Made by a program: the position numbers and the translations under genes
Assembly: GCA_028386065.3 (NCBI GenBank)
Contig: JAKUCV010001116.1
Span: forward strand, 220,578 to 284,577
Length of the DNA stretch: 64,000 nt
Direction: 5' to 3'
Source of the DNA: Turnera subulata
Taxonomy: Eukaryota; Streptophyta; Magnoliopsida; Malpighiales; Passifloraceae
The notes under the pieces: generated by a model
The model's input: the letters and a program-made list of their open reading frames with translations, nothing else
Database searches by the model: none
Told to the model about the DNA's origin: nothing
Shown: in pieces, positions 34,417 through 45,746 of the stretch
Layout: each line of letters opens with the position of its first letter
Position numbering within the stretch: the stretch's first letter is position 1

Positions 34417-36283
34417 ATGCTTCTTCTCCAACCCACATTACACCACCAACAGGTCTCTTTTACTTCATCTCTCACCTCTTACTTTCATTCCTTACAATGG
34501 AAGAATCCCCACGTCACCCCTGCCCAGACAGTAAATCATCAGAAACTCACAGTCACATGTTGTATATCAAAAATTCACAACTACGGGACTGTGGATTACG
34601 AGAGAAGACCCCCCATCAGATGGAACCAAATATATAGGAGGATATCTCTTATGGATAACCCTGAACTGGGTGCAGGCAGCATCTTGGATGAGTTGGAGAA
34701 GGAGCGCAAACAATTAGCCAAAAGGGACCTTTGCAGGGTTGTTAAAGAGCTGAGAAAGTTCAAGCGGCATCGTCAAGCTCTCGAGGTAAAAAAATTTACA
34801 AGAAATGTTTCTAGTAAGAGTTTTTCTTGATGTTTTTTCTTTTTTTTTGGTTGGTGTAATGGCAATCCAATTCGATTTCCCCCTCTGGGTATTGTTTGCC
34901 TAAACTGTGCTTTACATATGGTTAGGACTTGGGAATGGTATATGGCGGCTCAATGTGTAGGGTTTTTGAAAATTTTACTGTCTTAGCTCTTCCGGCTGCT
35001 TGCTTCTGTTGTTGTGATTTTGAGCAATATCTAAAAACCTGCAGGTCTATGAATGGATGAGCGGCAGAGGTAGGTATAAACTGGTTGGAAGTGATGTTGC
35101 CATCCAGTTGGACCTTATTGCTAAAGTGCGTGGAGTTTCTAGCGCTGAGGAAATCTTTCGTAGCCTTTCCAGCTATCGCTTAAAAGACAAGAGGGTATAT
35201 GGGGCTATGTTGAATGCCTATGCCCGAGAGAGGATGAGAGACAAGGCAGAGGACTTGCTTTCCGAGATGAAAAGTAAAGGTTTTGAGGTGCTGGCGCTCA
35301 CATATAATGTGATGATGACTCTCTATATGAACCTCAAGATGTTTGATAAAGTTCATTCCCTGGTCTCTGAAATGATGGAGAATGGGACACCGCTTGATCT
35401 ATATACTTATAATATCTGGATATCGTGTTGTGGATCTGAAGGATCTGTGGAGAAGATGGAACAGGTATTTGATCAAATGAGATCTGATAAGTCCGTCATT
35501 CCCAACTGGTCAACATTCAGTACACTGGCTACCTTTTACTGTAAGATGGGACTGTTTGAGAAAGCTGAATATTGCTTGAGGAAAGTTGAGAGTAGAATAA
35601 CAGGTCGGGATCGGACGCCGTATCACTATCTCCTAAGTCTATATGGTAACATTGGCAAAAAGGAAGAGGTTCACCGGATTTGGAACATTTACAAAGCTGT
35701 TTTTCCCACTATTCCAAATTTAGGTTACCATGCTATTATCTCATCACTGGTCCGAATGGATGATATTGAAGGAGCAGAAAAGCTTTTTGAGGAATGGCTA
35801 TCCAACAAGGTATCCTTTGACCCTAGAATGGGAAATCTTCTTATGGGTTGGTATGTTAAGGCGGGAAACTTTGATCAAGCTGAGAGTATATTTGACCATC
35901 TTTCTGAATTGGGGCAAAAACCAAATGCAATGACATGGGATATACTTGCTGAAGGACATATTGCAGAGAGGAGAATTTCTGATGCTTTATCTTGCTATGA
36001 GAAAGCTTTTGCTGCTGCAGTATCAGAGCGATGGACGCCAAAGCCTGTGAATATAGCATCTTTCTTTATGCTGTGCGAGGAGGAAGCTGACGTGGCAAGT
36101 AAGAATGTTCTGGTGCGTTTACTGAGGCAGTCAGGATGTCTCAAAGATAAAAAATTTGCATCTCTTGTTGGCTTGTCCGATGCTGATGATGAATTGTCAG
36201 CTGAAGAAAATGGTATCACTGATGAAAATGAAGAAGGTAATGAAGAAAATGAGGGTTCTGAAATGCTTCTCAGCCAATTTTAG
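34417..36283 (+). CDS. P-class pentatricopeptide repeat protein, At1g02150-like
   Basis: Two exons, 34417-34785 and 35045-36283, joined in phase 0 (LALE|VYEWM), 535 residues. The N-terminus is rich in Ser, Thr, His and Gln and poor in acidic residues, consistent with an organelle transit peptide. The block DLCRVVKELRKFKRHRQALEVYEWM precedes a run of 35-residue PPR motifs, such as TYNVMMTLYMNLKMFDKVHSL, TYNIWISCCGSEGSVEKMEQV and AMTWDILAEGHIAERRISDAL. The C-terminus is acidic (NEEGNEENEGSE). PPR proteins bind organelle RNA to stabilise, splice or edit it. No E or DYW editing domain is present, so this is the P class. The target RNA is unknown. Confidence 0.93.
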
Positions 36284-39200
36284 TGTCGCCAATGACACTG
36301 GCGTTGGTTTCCATCATATTCGTGTGGTTTAGACACAGTGCTGAATAGATATTACCTAAGCTGGATAAGGTAGCTTTACTATCTCTACATGTCAGCTATT
36401 ACCTGCTATGTGGTAGTACTGCTCACGGGTGATTTGGAACTTGGAACTTGGCAATTTGGCCTTGTTATTCAGACCCATATTTATATGCAAATCTTTGCTC
36501 GGTAATGGAGTATCCTGGTAAATGGTAGATTATGACTCAGCCCATCTCGTTTTCTTTCTTGTTGCCTCTGAATCTTGCAGCAAAACCAGTTTCAAGTAAA
36601 TTGAACTAGGTGTTGTGACTTGGTAATATCAATTTAGTACCATCTGACTTAGGTGTTGATTCTCGCCCGTTATCCAATTGATTGTTGGAGTTCTGGTGAT
36701 CAGTTTTGTGTTTCCTCAGAAGTTTGACCCTTGGGCCAAGTTTGCCCTTGTTTCTTTTGAAATTTGGTTTAACCCTTGGGCCAAGTTTGCCCTTGTTTCT
36801 TTTGAAATTTGGTTCCTCTGAAACTCAACCTTCTTCTTGATTCTCCATCGCTGCATCTTTTGTACCTCATCTTTTGTGTTTTTGTTTGTGAACCTGTACG
36901 ACGTGTGTTCATACAACAAAGTAGTTACATCAAAGGAGGCCGGACTTTGTCCAAAGCCTGTTTATCCTCCCTAAGTAGACCTATAAAGGTCTGAGCATTT
37001 CAGGAAACTCTCTGCTAGTCCCAAGGAGTATCCCTCACGCCCTTATCCTTACTGGAGAGATCGGAATAAAGCCAGGTTGCCAATGTTTGTTTCACTTCTA
37101 TTTTATGAGTCCTACAATGCATGCCTAAACAACCATGATTCTGACATCTAACCCACCAAAGTTGTTGGATGCATGACTGATGAAAGCTAATTTTTCACAA
37201 TCTTATATCTCGTAAACCGGATGTTTTTATAATTTCTCGGCCTAAAACAGTTTATAATTTTAAAATTATACCCAAATAAGCTTTCTTATTTGGCTATTAG
37301 CAACACATCAACACCCCCATTCTGTGACTAGCTAATTTTGTGTAACGTTGTGTTGGGTCAAGAGTTAGTAACACCTTCACTTTAGGCAACACATAGATCT
37401 GCTTTCTTGCCTTGTGTCTGCTGATAGAAACTTTTAATGCTCAAAATTTCTGGCGAGATACTTGACAAAATAGGCCGTCGGTGACAGGTGACAAATTTTG
37501 TTTTGTAAGCCAGTAAAAAACAAAATCACTTCTCACCAAAAAAACAAAATCACCCCACGCTTTGTGATATCCATACAAGGACGTGATGCTACTCCACGAG
37601 CAATCAAATTTGGATCTCGATTTTTGGCACATACAAAAACAGGACGGGGCCCATTTCAATTAGATCCAGTCTTGACAAGAAAATGATCAATTAGATCCAG
37701 TCTTGGTAAGCTTCATGAAGATTTTGATTGAATCATGTACTAGTAAAATTCCAAAAGACGAGGGACAAATAGAGCATCTTGTGATTATTAATTAATGCTA
37801 CTAGAATTTCATACTGGTCATAGAAGGCCCACTACTACGAAGCAATGAGGAAAGGCCTGGTCTCACTCTCAACTCAACATTCTCTTTTTTCTTTCAGTTT
37901 TGAGTGAGTATATCCGTATAAGTACTACAATTTTGTGGCAGAAAAAATTATGTGGGTAGCAAATATTGTAGGCTGCCTCACATGGAAAAAGCACATGGGC
38001 AAGAGAGATGCACAAGATATGCTTTATAGATTTGATCCCAAACACAAGTTGAGAGAGAGCTTATCTAACTACAAACTAGACATGCTTTGGTCTTTATTTC
38101 ACTCCCAAGAAAAAACAAAAAAAGAACTGGAACTGGTTCCAGCTTGGCATTGGATCTTTTTAACCTCACCCCCATGATATCTCCGATCCATATTCCAAGC
38201 GAACATGTTCAATTGTACTTGTCTGTGATTTGATGTGAAGGGTAATGTGTTTTTTGCATGGTACAGAGAGTAATTAACTCGATGGAAGCCGATGATGATG
38301 TGATGATGATAATTAATTTGTCATGAAAATTAAAGGTTGCCCAAGAGGAATGCACTGGAAAAGACAAAGAGGAAGGTCCAAGTCTAAATCTGTTGTACTC
38401 CTGTCGACTTGTGCCCATGTTATAACTTGGTCACTCAACTTTTACAAGGAGCTGTAAAGCTCCCATCTTTTTTTTTCGGGAGGTATATTAAAAATATACG
38501 TGAGCTGAATACATGGTTAGAAGTCGGTAGCTCAAATCGACTTCTATCTTACACAAGAGTCATGCTAAGAGCAACACAGAGACAACATGATAGGTAATCA
38601 AATTCCGAATAATCAGGACAAAGAACAACATCAAACTACTGAACATAACATTATAATGACTAGCAGAGCAAAGGCAAGGGCTGTGATAGATCAGCGAGGC
38701 AGAAAAGTATCCGGCGGCCGGTCCACTGTCACACCCGAGCTGGATGCGCCTGGAGAAAAAATCATGCGATGGTCGTCTTCTGTAAGGGCCACCGCCGTAT
38801 GATTCTGTTTTTTGCGGGGGCGGGGAGGGGTTGGATGGTTAAAATTGCTAGAAACGATTGGGTAATTGGCAGTGGGAGGAGCTGGGGAGGTGACAGGTCT
38901 AATGGAGGATTGGGCAACATCTGGGATAAACGGATAGGTGCTGGCATTGGAAACATCTGATTTGTCTTTTAACTAATTTATTTGTTTCCATTAGTTTCCC
39001 TTGAGCTCCCAGAACTCTGCCACCGCCTAAATTCCCAGTTACGAAAGAAAACATTCCTAGTGACTTTTATGGCCCCATGTCGTTCCTTAAACAGAGTAAT
39101 ACAGAGCTGTAAACAGAGTACTTGATGATTCCTAGTGGTTGAAATATTAGCAACTATAATTAATTCCTTTTTGGCAATAGACAGCATTTCTAACCAGTCA

Positions 39201-40089
39201 ATCTGTTCTGGAAGTTGGATCAAAAAAAAATCTGTTCTGGAAGAGAAAAAGGAAAATAGAGAAAGAGTCAATGAACATACTGGCATCCAGCCGTAAACTA
39301 GTCTGTATCCATAGGGTTTCTTTGCTGTCAAACTTTTGAACACATTTAAGCAATTAGCAGCAACATCCATTAGAGGGCGGTTAACTTAGCTTGAGACATT
39401 TAGTAAGCGCCGATAACTACATATATTCCACTAACTTCCCTCTTTATTCCGAAACATACTGTGAAGAAAACTATATATGCATGATATATAGGCTGTCTTC
39501 CTAAAATGAATGATATATGTGGGTAACAATTTGGAATTACGATCCACATTTAGATATGATCAAAATTGTGAGGGGGGACTAGTAGTGGTGAAAGTGATAT
39601 TGCGAGAACTAGTTAATGTCTGCGAGCTGTGTATTATTGATTATGGAAAGCTTGGAACAATAAGTAGCCAATGCTAATGGCATTGTCATGGACCAATACA
39701 ACAAATCCATGTAATGTCACCCGATTGTGCAGAAATAGAATCCAACACATGCAAGATCTAAAGAAGAAAAAAATGTGGGGCCTCTAAATTACTATCACAA
39801 AGTTCTCACATGTAATCACATGATGGGTATGCCATGCCCATCACCATTGCCACAATAAATCACCACAAAACCTCCCATTTGCTTTGAAAGAAAAAGACAC
39901 TAATCCCACGTTGAGCTACCCTTTCCTTCCCTCTCCATCAAGTTAAGTTCAAAATTAGAATAATCATTAACCCAACTCAAATCCATAAACTTTTTTTTTT
40001 TTGTTTTTAATCTTGAAAGGTACCCCTTACTCCACTAACGTGAGGACATGCAAGTCATAATTCAAAAAATGAAAAACCCACCAAGGCTG
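36284..40089. other. 3' UTR of the PPR gene and a long intergenic stretch
   Basis: No gene could be supported. It holds a 45-bp tandem repeat (36727-36816), a short AATTAGATCCAGTCTTG duplication near 37658-37703 and a slightly GC-richer patch at 38640-38960. A 130-codon minus ORF at 38978-39370 has no domain I recognise. Confidence 0.4.
36727..36816. repeat. Two copies of a 45-bp tandem repeat
   Basis: The unit begins ACCCTTGGGCCAAGTTTGCC; copies start at 36727 and 36772 and are nearly identical. Located in or beyond the PPR 3' UTR. Confidence 0.85.
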
Positions 40090-40092
40090 ATC

Positions 40093-40105
40093 TGTTATAT
40101 ATATA
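40093..40105 (+). promoter_or_regulatory. TATA box of the cyclin-U gene
   Basis: TGTTATATATATAAATG lies about 95 bases before the chosen start codon, placing transcription start near 40130 and giving a leader of 60-70 bases. An ATG at 40107 in the same frame lies too close to the TATA box to be inside the transcript, which supports the start at 40197. Confidence 0.65.
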
Positions 40106-40196
40106 AATGTGCGAACCAATAACGACCACGTTACCTGTTCCTATATACACACACAGACACAGTAAACCATTCTCCACCCTGGGGACTTGGTCATCA

Positions 40197-41545
40197 ATGG
40201 CAGAATTAGAGAGCCCAAATGTGATGATGCCTAAACTAATCACATTCCTCTCTTCTATGCTCCAAAGGGTGGCAGAATCCAACGACCTCAGCCGTCAGTT
40301 CCAGCCACAGAAAATCTCGGTCTTCCATGGACTAAGCAGGCCTACCATCTCCATCCAAAGCTACCTGGAGAGGATCTTCAAGTATGCAAATTGCAGCCCT
40401 TCCTGCTTCATTGTTGCCTACGTATACCTTGATAGGTTTGCTCAGAGACAACCCTCCTTGCCCATCAATTCCTTCAATGTGCATCGCTTGCTTATCACCA
40501 GCGTCCTGGTTGCTGTGAAGTTCATGGATGACATGTAAGTTCTTGATTTGTTTGCTTGCTTGTCTTCTATTGCTTATTTTTGGAAGTCATGAAAAACTTA
40601 CAATATTCTTGGATTCTTTTCCTGGGGTTTGGATGCTTTTGAGGTCTACTTATAATTAATTAATTGATTTATTTTCTCTAATGCCTTGCAAATGGTGATT
40701 AATGGAATCTTAAAATTCTTGACATAGGTGCATACGTTTTCAGTTAGGCTTTTTATTCAGGTTTATCATATAGCATAAAGATTATGATCTGATGGTATGG
40801 GAAGGCAAACTATAAGCAATATTGATCCATTAAATTCTGTTAACTAAGACTTCATGGCCCTCTGCTTATTGTAAAAATGCTATCTTTAACGAGTGTTTTT
40901 GTGTAATATGATTACTTATTCAGCTTAGAAATTTCTGTAGATCGGACAAGTATCTCAAAATTTGAAACCTGGATCGGAACTTTGGTTTATTTTTTGTTCT
41001 GTTTCATCGTGAAAGTCCTGGTTTTCCATTTTTGGAAATCTCTGTACTTTTTCAAGCCCATGTGACCACGTAGTTTTCCTTACAGCTAGAGGCATATGAT
41101 GCTGATGTTTCACAGGCTAAAATGTACAGTGTGGATTCATAATTGTATCAAAAAGCCTCATTGTGTTACCTTTCTTGACCAATTAGCTATCAATAGCAGC
41201 CTGTGAAACAAATATTTGGCTCTACTGCAGAGTTCAAAGGTCTAATTCTCCTTCTGCAATTTTTTCAGATATTACAACAATGCTTATTACGCCAAGGTTG
41301 GAGGGATTAGCACAATGGAGATGAATTATCTGGAAGTGGATTTCCTATTTGGATTGGGATTCAACTTGAATGTGACCCCAAATACTTTCCACACATACTG
41401 TGCCTACCTACAGAGGGAGATGATGCTACAACCTCCTCTAAACTCTGCTGAATCTTCATTGAACTTGGGAAGATCATCAGTAAAAGCCCATTTGTGTTTT
41501 AATGAGGATGAGGCATCCCATCAAAAACAACAACTTGCTGTTTAA
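40197..41545 (+). CDS. Cyclin-U / P-type cyclin (CYCP4-like)
   Basis: Two exons, 40197-40534 and 41269-41545 (615 nt, 204 residues), GT-AG intron. The start MAELESPNVMMPKLI is typical of plant cyclin-U4. The single cyclin box includes FHGLSRPTISIQSYLERIFKYANC, FIVAYVYLDRF, NVHRLLITSVLVAVKFMDD and YYNNAYYAKVGGISTMEMN, then LEVDFLFGLGFNLNVT. These small cyclins are the plant counterparts of yeast Pho80/PREG1 cyclins. They pair with CDKA and link division to phosphate, sugar or brassinosteroid signals. Length matches the family. The longer frame from 40107 is rejected because it starts next to the TATA box. Confidence 0.94.
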
Positions 41546-42639
41546 TTAAGAGCTTTCAATGTAAGCTCTAATTGTAGTTAGTTAGTGTAATAGAGATAGT
41601 GACTTTCCTCAAGTCCCCCCCTCCTCTTACGCATAGCTAGGTTGGCAGACTTTTGTGTACTAAACCAAACTTCTTTTTTTTTGTTTTCGAGTTTTTTTTT
41701 TGCTTGCTGGGGTTTCAGTTTTTCAGTGTATTTTGGTGTGTAGTATATGTACAGATGGGATTGCCTTCTTTCCAGTCTGGCCAAAAAAGTCTATGTCTCC
41801 TGTATCATTAACCCAAGAGTGTAGTTATTGGGTTGACGCTGCAGTTCTTTTTTGATTTTTCTCTTGCCTTGCCTTGATACTTTTTTTGTTATCCACGTTT
41901 GGATTCCCTAAACTTTTGGGATGCCACTAAAAGGTGGAGAATTTGTGGTGGTATGGAAATGGAAAAACGCGTCCTTATTGGATAATGAAATGCAAAGGCA
42001 GGAGGTGACCCAGTGGTGGTGACCTGGACAGGAGGTGACAAAAGAATAAATATACTACAATATTGTACAAGCAGTACTGTTTTGTTGTGGTCATTTTTGG
42101 GAGGTGGTGGTGATGGCAGATTGTTTTATCAGTACAGTTTTACTGATTCCGAACAAGGGAGACAAGAAACATGTGCAATCATGGACAATTAGATGGAATT
42201 AGACAGAGGGAGCACTACTCTGCAAAGACAAATACTACATGATATTCACATTAACTGGCCAAAAAAACCCAACAAATTTGACTTTCTCATTAAATTAATA
42301 TTTATTTTGCATATGTTTAAGTTCTTGTTGTTTCTGACATCATTTTTCTATTACAACCTCAGGATCTGGTGTCCCCATAATTATAATATCGCCTCCAGTT
42401 GGCTTAATATCTCTAATACTTCTGTTTTAAAACAAATCTCCCGATCCAAGGATTGATTTGCGAAAGAACAGAAATTAAAAAAAGATTTAACACTAACATA
42501 ACATCCAACCTTTATTACCATGACAGAAACAGACATTTAACACTTCAAACAAATAAACTACATAACCAAGAACAAAAGCTGTATGTCCAGCAAACTAGAA
42601 CTAAAACCAACATAATCAATTACTTATCAATAATAACAC
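41546..42639. other. 3' UTR of the cyclin gene and intergenic DNA
   Basis: The first few hundred bases are T-rich, likely 3' UTR. The rest is AT-rich between convergent genes. The ORFs at 42193-42456 and 42453-42656 are AT-driven and show no domain. Confidence 0.4.
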
Positions 42640-43188
42640 TTATCCCCCTCTTCTGATCAACTTGTTGACCATCTGGATGAAGCACCTCACCACGAACGGC
42701 ACCGTAGCTGTCACCAAAACATAGCGGAAATGAACTTGCTCGCGGGGGCTAACAGCAAAAACAGCAGAGGCGTAAGTGACGATCATTGACCCAGTAGCAA
42801 CCCATATTTCAAAATGGAAAGGGAATCTGTAAGTTAGAGACACAAGGACCAGCACTGAAGTAGAGAAAGCCAAGGTATTTGATATAAGAAACACATAATA
42901 GGGTTGTTTCTGGGATGCGTAGATTGCCCTCCCTGCAAAATGATCACCATTAGTGTCTTGCCATACCCCGCCAGGAGGATTAACCCCTGCTTGAAAGGTC
43001 ACCGCAGCGATCAGCCCCACAACTATCAGCAAAACATTCCTGGCGTCGTTGGGTGAGTCCCTGTCTTCATTGTATTGGAAGTAACTAAACCAGCTCTTCC
43101 CGGTACTCTTAGGAATCATTTTCACCATACTCGTCTCTTCTGTGTGTTCGTGAATGCAAAAATCGTGATTTTCTTTGGTTGTGAACAC
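42640..43188 (-). CDS. PGG-domain membrane protein without ankyrin repeats
   Basis: A single ORF of 182 residues. After a short polar N-terminus comes the PGG domain: DARNVLLIVVGLIAAVTFQAG, then NPPGGVWQD, giving the domain its name, and three further hydrophobic segments (FLISNTLAFSTSVLVLVSL, IWVATGSMIVTYASAVFAV, YVLVTATVPFVVRCFI), so about four membrane helices. The PGG domain usually sits C-terminal to ankyrin repeats in plant proteins such as ACD6, ITN1 and BDA1, which act in immunity and stress at membranes. No ankyrin exon is visible upstream, so this is either a PGG-only gene or the 3' piece of a decayed ankyrin-PGG copy. The intact frame favours a gene; the start is the first ATG. Confidence 0.72.
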   Translation of the reverse strand: MFTTKENHDFCIHEHTEETSMVKMIPKSTGKSWFSYFQYNEDRDSPNDARNVLLIVVGLIAAVTFQAGVNPPGGVWQDTNGDHFAGRAIYASQKQPYYVFLISNTLAFSTSVLVLVSLTYRFPFHFEIWVATGSMIVTYASAVFAVSPREQVHFRYVLVTATVPFVVRCFIQMVNKLIRRGG

Positions 43189-43287
43189 AAATCGTGATTA
43201 ACATACCTTATAAATACATAGGGTAATATTCTTATGCATCAAAGATTTCTTCTTTTGCTTCTCGATTTTGGAAAGACAAGTAGGTAA

Positions 43288-43785
43288 TTATGTAGACGAG
43301 TTAGATGATTGCGGGATTTTTAACTCTAGCTGTAAATTTTTATGCAAGAGCATACGTGGAGAATCAGAATACTGATAAAAATCGAAAGACATTAATGACT
43401 GATCTCTGCATATTTTATTTCCTATTTCCTTGTGCACAACATATTTTCTTCCCTCATTTGGTTCTACAAAAATCCCTATGATGATGATTGCCAAATTTAT
43501 ACATATACTGATGAGTGTAAGAAAAAGAAAACACGGAGTTTGATATATAGTCGACAATATCTCCACAAATTTAATCGAGTCAGTTGGATAAGTAGGACTT
43601 AAATCCAAGAAAGAGTTTGATGACCAAGCAATTATGGACGAGCTCAAGCTAAGATAACTAAGGTAATCCCAGCCTTCAATGTAGAAACCCTGTCTTTCTA
43701 TGGTAAGAAATAACATATTGATGCAAGCATTCAAGACCCACCAAGTTTCCAACTGAAAACACTCAAGTTTTGTACCAAGTTTCAC
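43288..43785 (-). CDS. Hypothetical membrane protein (unrecognised)
   Basis: An open frame of 165 residues in AT-rich DNA where stops should be frequent. It includes hydrophobic stretches (LNACINMLFLTI, a strong FLFLTLISICINLAIIIIGIF) and a polar tail. I do not recognise the family. It lies 99 bp upstream of the PGG-only gene on the same strand, so it could be a 5' exon of that gene, a separate gene or a relic. I cannot choose from sequence alone. Confidence 0.35.
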   Translation of the reverse strand: MKLGTKLECFQLETWWVLNACINMLFLTIERQGFYIEGWDYLSYLSLSSSIIAWSSNSFLDLSPTYPTDSIKFVEILSTIYQTPCFLFLTLISICINLAIIIIGIFVEPNEGRKYVVHKEIGNKICRDQSLMSFDFYQYSDSPRMLLHKNLQLELKIPQSSNSST

Positions 43786-44157
43786 ACAGAGGATACTCGA
43801 AATTGGACAGAACCAGACTCAAAATGGAGAAGACCCAAAAAGTAGAACATAGTATAAAAAAAAAATTTTCAATGAGGTTTCCCAGCATGAGCAATCATCA
43901 GTATATCTGCAACTGCGAATAATTTACTGGGTGTGCTTAATTGTTGTAAAGCATTCTAATTTACAAAGTTGAAAAGATAAAATACAAAATTCGGATTATG
44001 GGCTGTACTTGACATAACGATTGGGCTTTTGGTAGGTGCATAATTGGACCCAGAGGAACAACATAGGCACTCAAGAAAAGAAAAGAAGGTAGTCAAGTTA
44101 TATGATCTGTTGCACTACAAACCCACTCCATTCCTAGATAAGAAGGCTTTCCATGTG

Positions 44158-45746
44158 TTAGACCCTTGCCTGATCTTCATCAGCAGTAGAGCTTCTCCCC
44201 GTTCTTCTTATGGGAAGAAGGCCCCATTTCTTCAGCAACCATATCATAAAACGGGCAAACTCCGCTAGTACAAGCAAAGTCACCATAAGGACCACTATAT
44301 TTACTATCTTAAGCTGTGTAGGGGCAGTATAAACTACTGCAATGATGTAAGTAGCCGTCATTGAGAGTATTGCAAGGCGCAAGCCTGCCCTGAGAGGGAA
44401 CCCACTGGTGAGGAGAGAAATCATCCCTAGAGATGCAAAGAATCCTACTGCGTTAAACACAGTGAATACTGCATAAACAATATGATCGGCGGCCATGACA
44501 GCTTCTCCAGGCAAGATGTCCCTCTTTTCGACGCTGTTGATTGTCCTAGATCTTCCACTCTCTGTTGACCAAAAGCCACTAGGAGGGCTAAGTATTGCCT
44601 GGTAGGTCACTGTTGCTATAAGTACCGCCACAACCATCAACGCATTTTGGGTGTCGGTTGATGAATCTTCAATCTCTTTCATGAACTCCTTCCAGAGTTT
44701 CCATGAAAGTGAACTTGACAATCCTGGTCGACCATTAATGCTGCCATTCCTTACTTCCCCTTGGCGAGAAGTAGAATCTTTTGCCATTTCTTTTGATTTT
44801 AATGCTCCTGCTTTTTGAAACACATCTAAAAGATATATATCACTGCCATCTCCTCCAATTTTGAGGATGAAGTCAAGAATATCCTTTGGTGTAAATCCGC
44901 TTGTGTTAATAGCATTTACATCGACTCCAAAGGCAATGGCATCTTCACCAATTAACAACCTTATTGTCTGCATGGTTATGTAAATAGGGGAGGTAAATAT
45001 TCTTGGCTGCCTTGATATATTTGCTTTGATTTTATGCCAAACTAGTAGAAAAATGTGTACCATAAGTAAAAAAGAATATGATAACCATTTTTTTTCCTTT
45101 GTAATTTGGAACCCAACTAAAATCAAGGTAACAATTATAAATCATGCATGTGACAGACAATTTCACTTGCCTCATGTTGTTTCCTGAAGGTTGCTAAATG
45201 CAGCAGAGTGTTGCCATCCTTGTCCTTCCAGTATATAATCTCCATCATGTCAAGTTTCATAATCTCCTCCATCAAAATCCTGACAACTTCCACCTGGTTA
45301 CTCTTCACAGCTACATGCAATGCCGTTTCACCAAAACCAGTCAATTCTTTAACCGATTGAGGGCAAGCTGCGATCAGTTCCTTCACCGCACCAACTCTCC
45401 CTTTCATCGCTGCACAATGAAGCGCTGTCTTGCCATCTTTTCCTTTCAGAAGACACAGATCGCATCCTACCTTCAAGAGCTCCCTTACTATCTCTACATG
45501 ACCATTGGCTGAGGCAATGTGCAATGGACTAAAACCATCTTGGTTTAGCTCCCGAGCCAGTCCAGGGTTCCGGCGCAGGATTTCACTGGTGATTTCAGTC
45601 TGTCCAGCCAATGCAGATACATGCAGCGGATTCTCCATCGGGCTGATCAACGAAATGCGATTGAGTAGTAGAGGATCTTCTGCAAGTAATGAGCCGAGTG
45701 CACTGGTGTTGCCCGAAAGAATGGCATCAGACAATCTTTGATCCAT
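44158..45746 (-). CDS. Ankyrin repeat-PGG membrane protein (BDA1-like)
   Basis: Two exons, 45171-45746 (192 codons) and 44158-44967 (269 codons plus stop), 461 residues. The N-terminal half has about five ankyrin repeats (NPLHVSALAGQTEITSEILRR, FSPLHIASANGHVEIVRELLK, KTALHCAAMKGRVGAVKELI, ETALHVAVKSNQVEVVRILM, NTLLHLATFRKQHE). The C-terminal half has the PGG-type domain (QNALMVVAVLIATVTYQA, LSPPSGFWS) and about four membrane helices. Arabidopsis BDA1 and its relatives act in immune signalling at the membrane; that role is inferred. The best splice model uses a GC donor, CATGAG|GCAAGT at 45170, joining RKQHE to TIRLLIGE. A GT alternative 15 bases on (ATT|GTCTGT) is weaker and adds residues. 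Confidence 0.87.

Noticed and set aside
40107..40196. Upstream extension of the cyclin-U protein (MCEPITTTLPV...)
   Set aside because: It starts two bases past the TATA box, before any plausible transcription start; homologues start at MAELESP.
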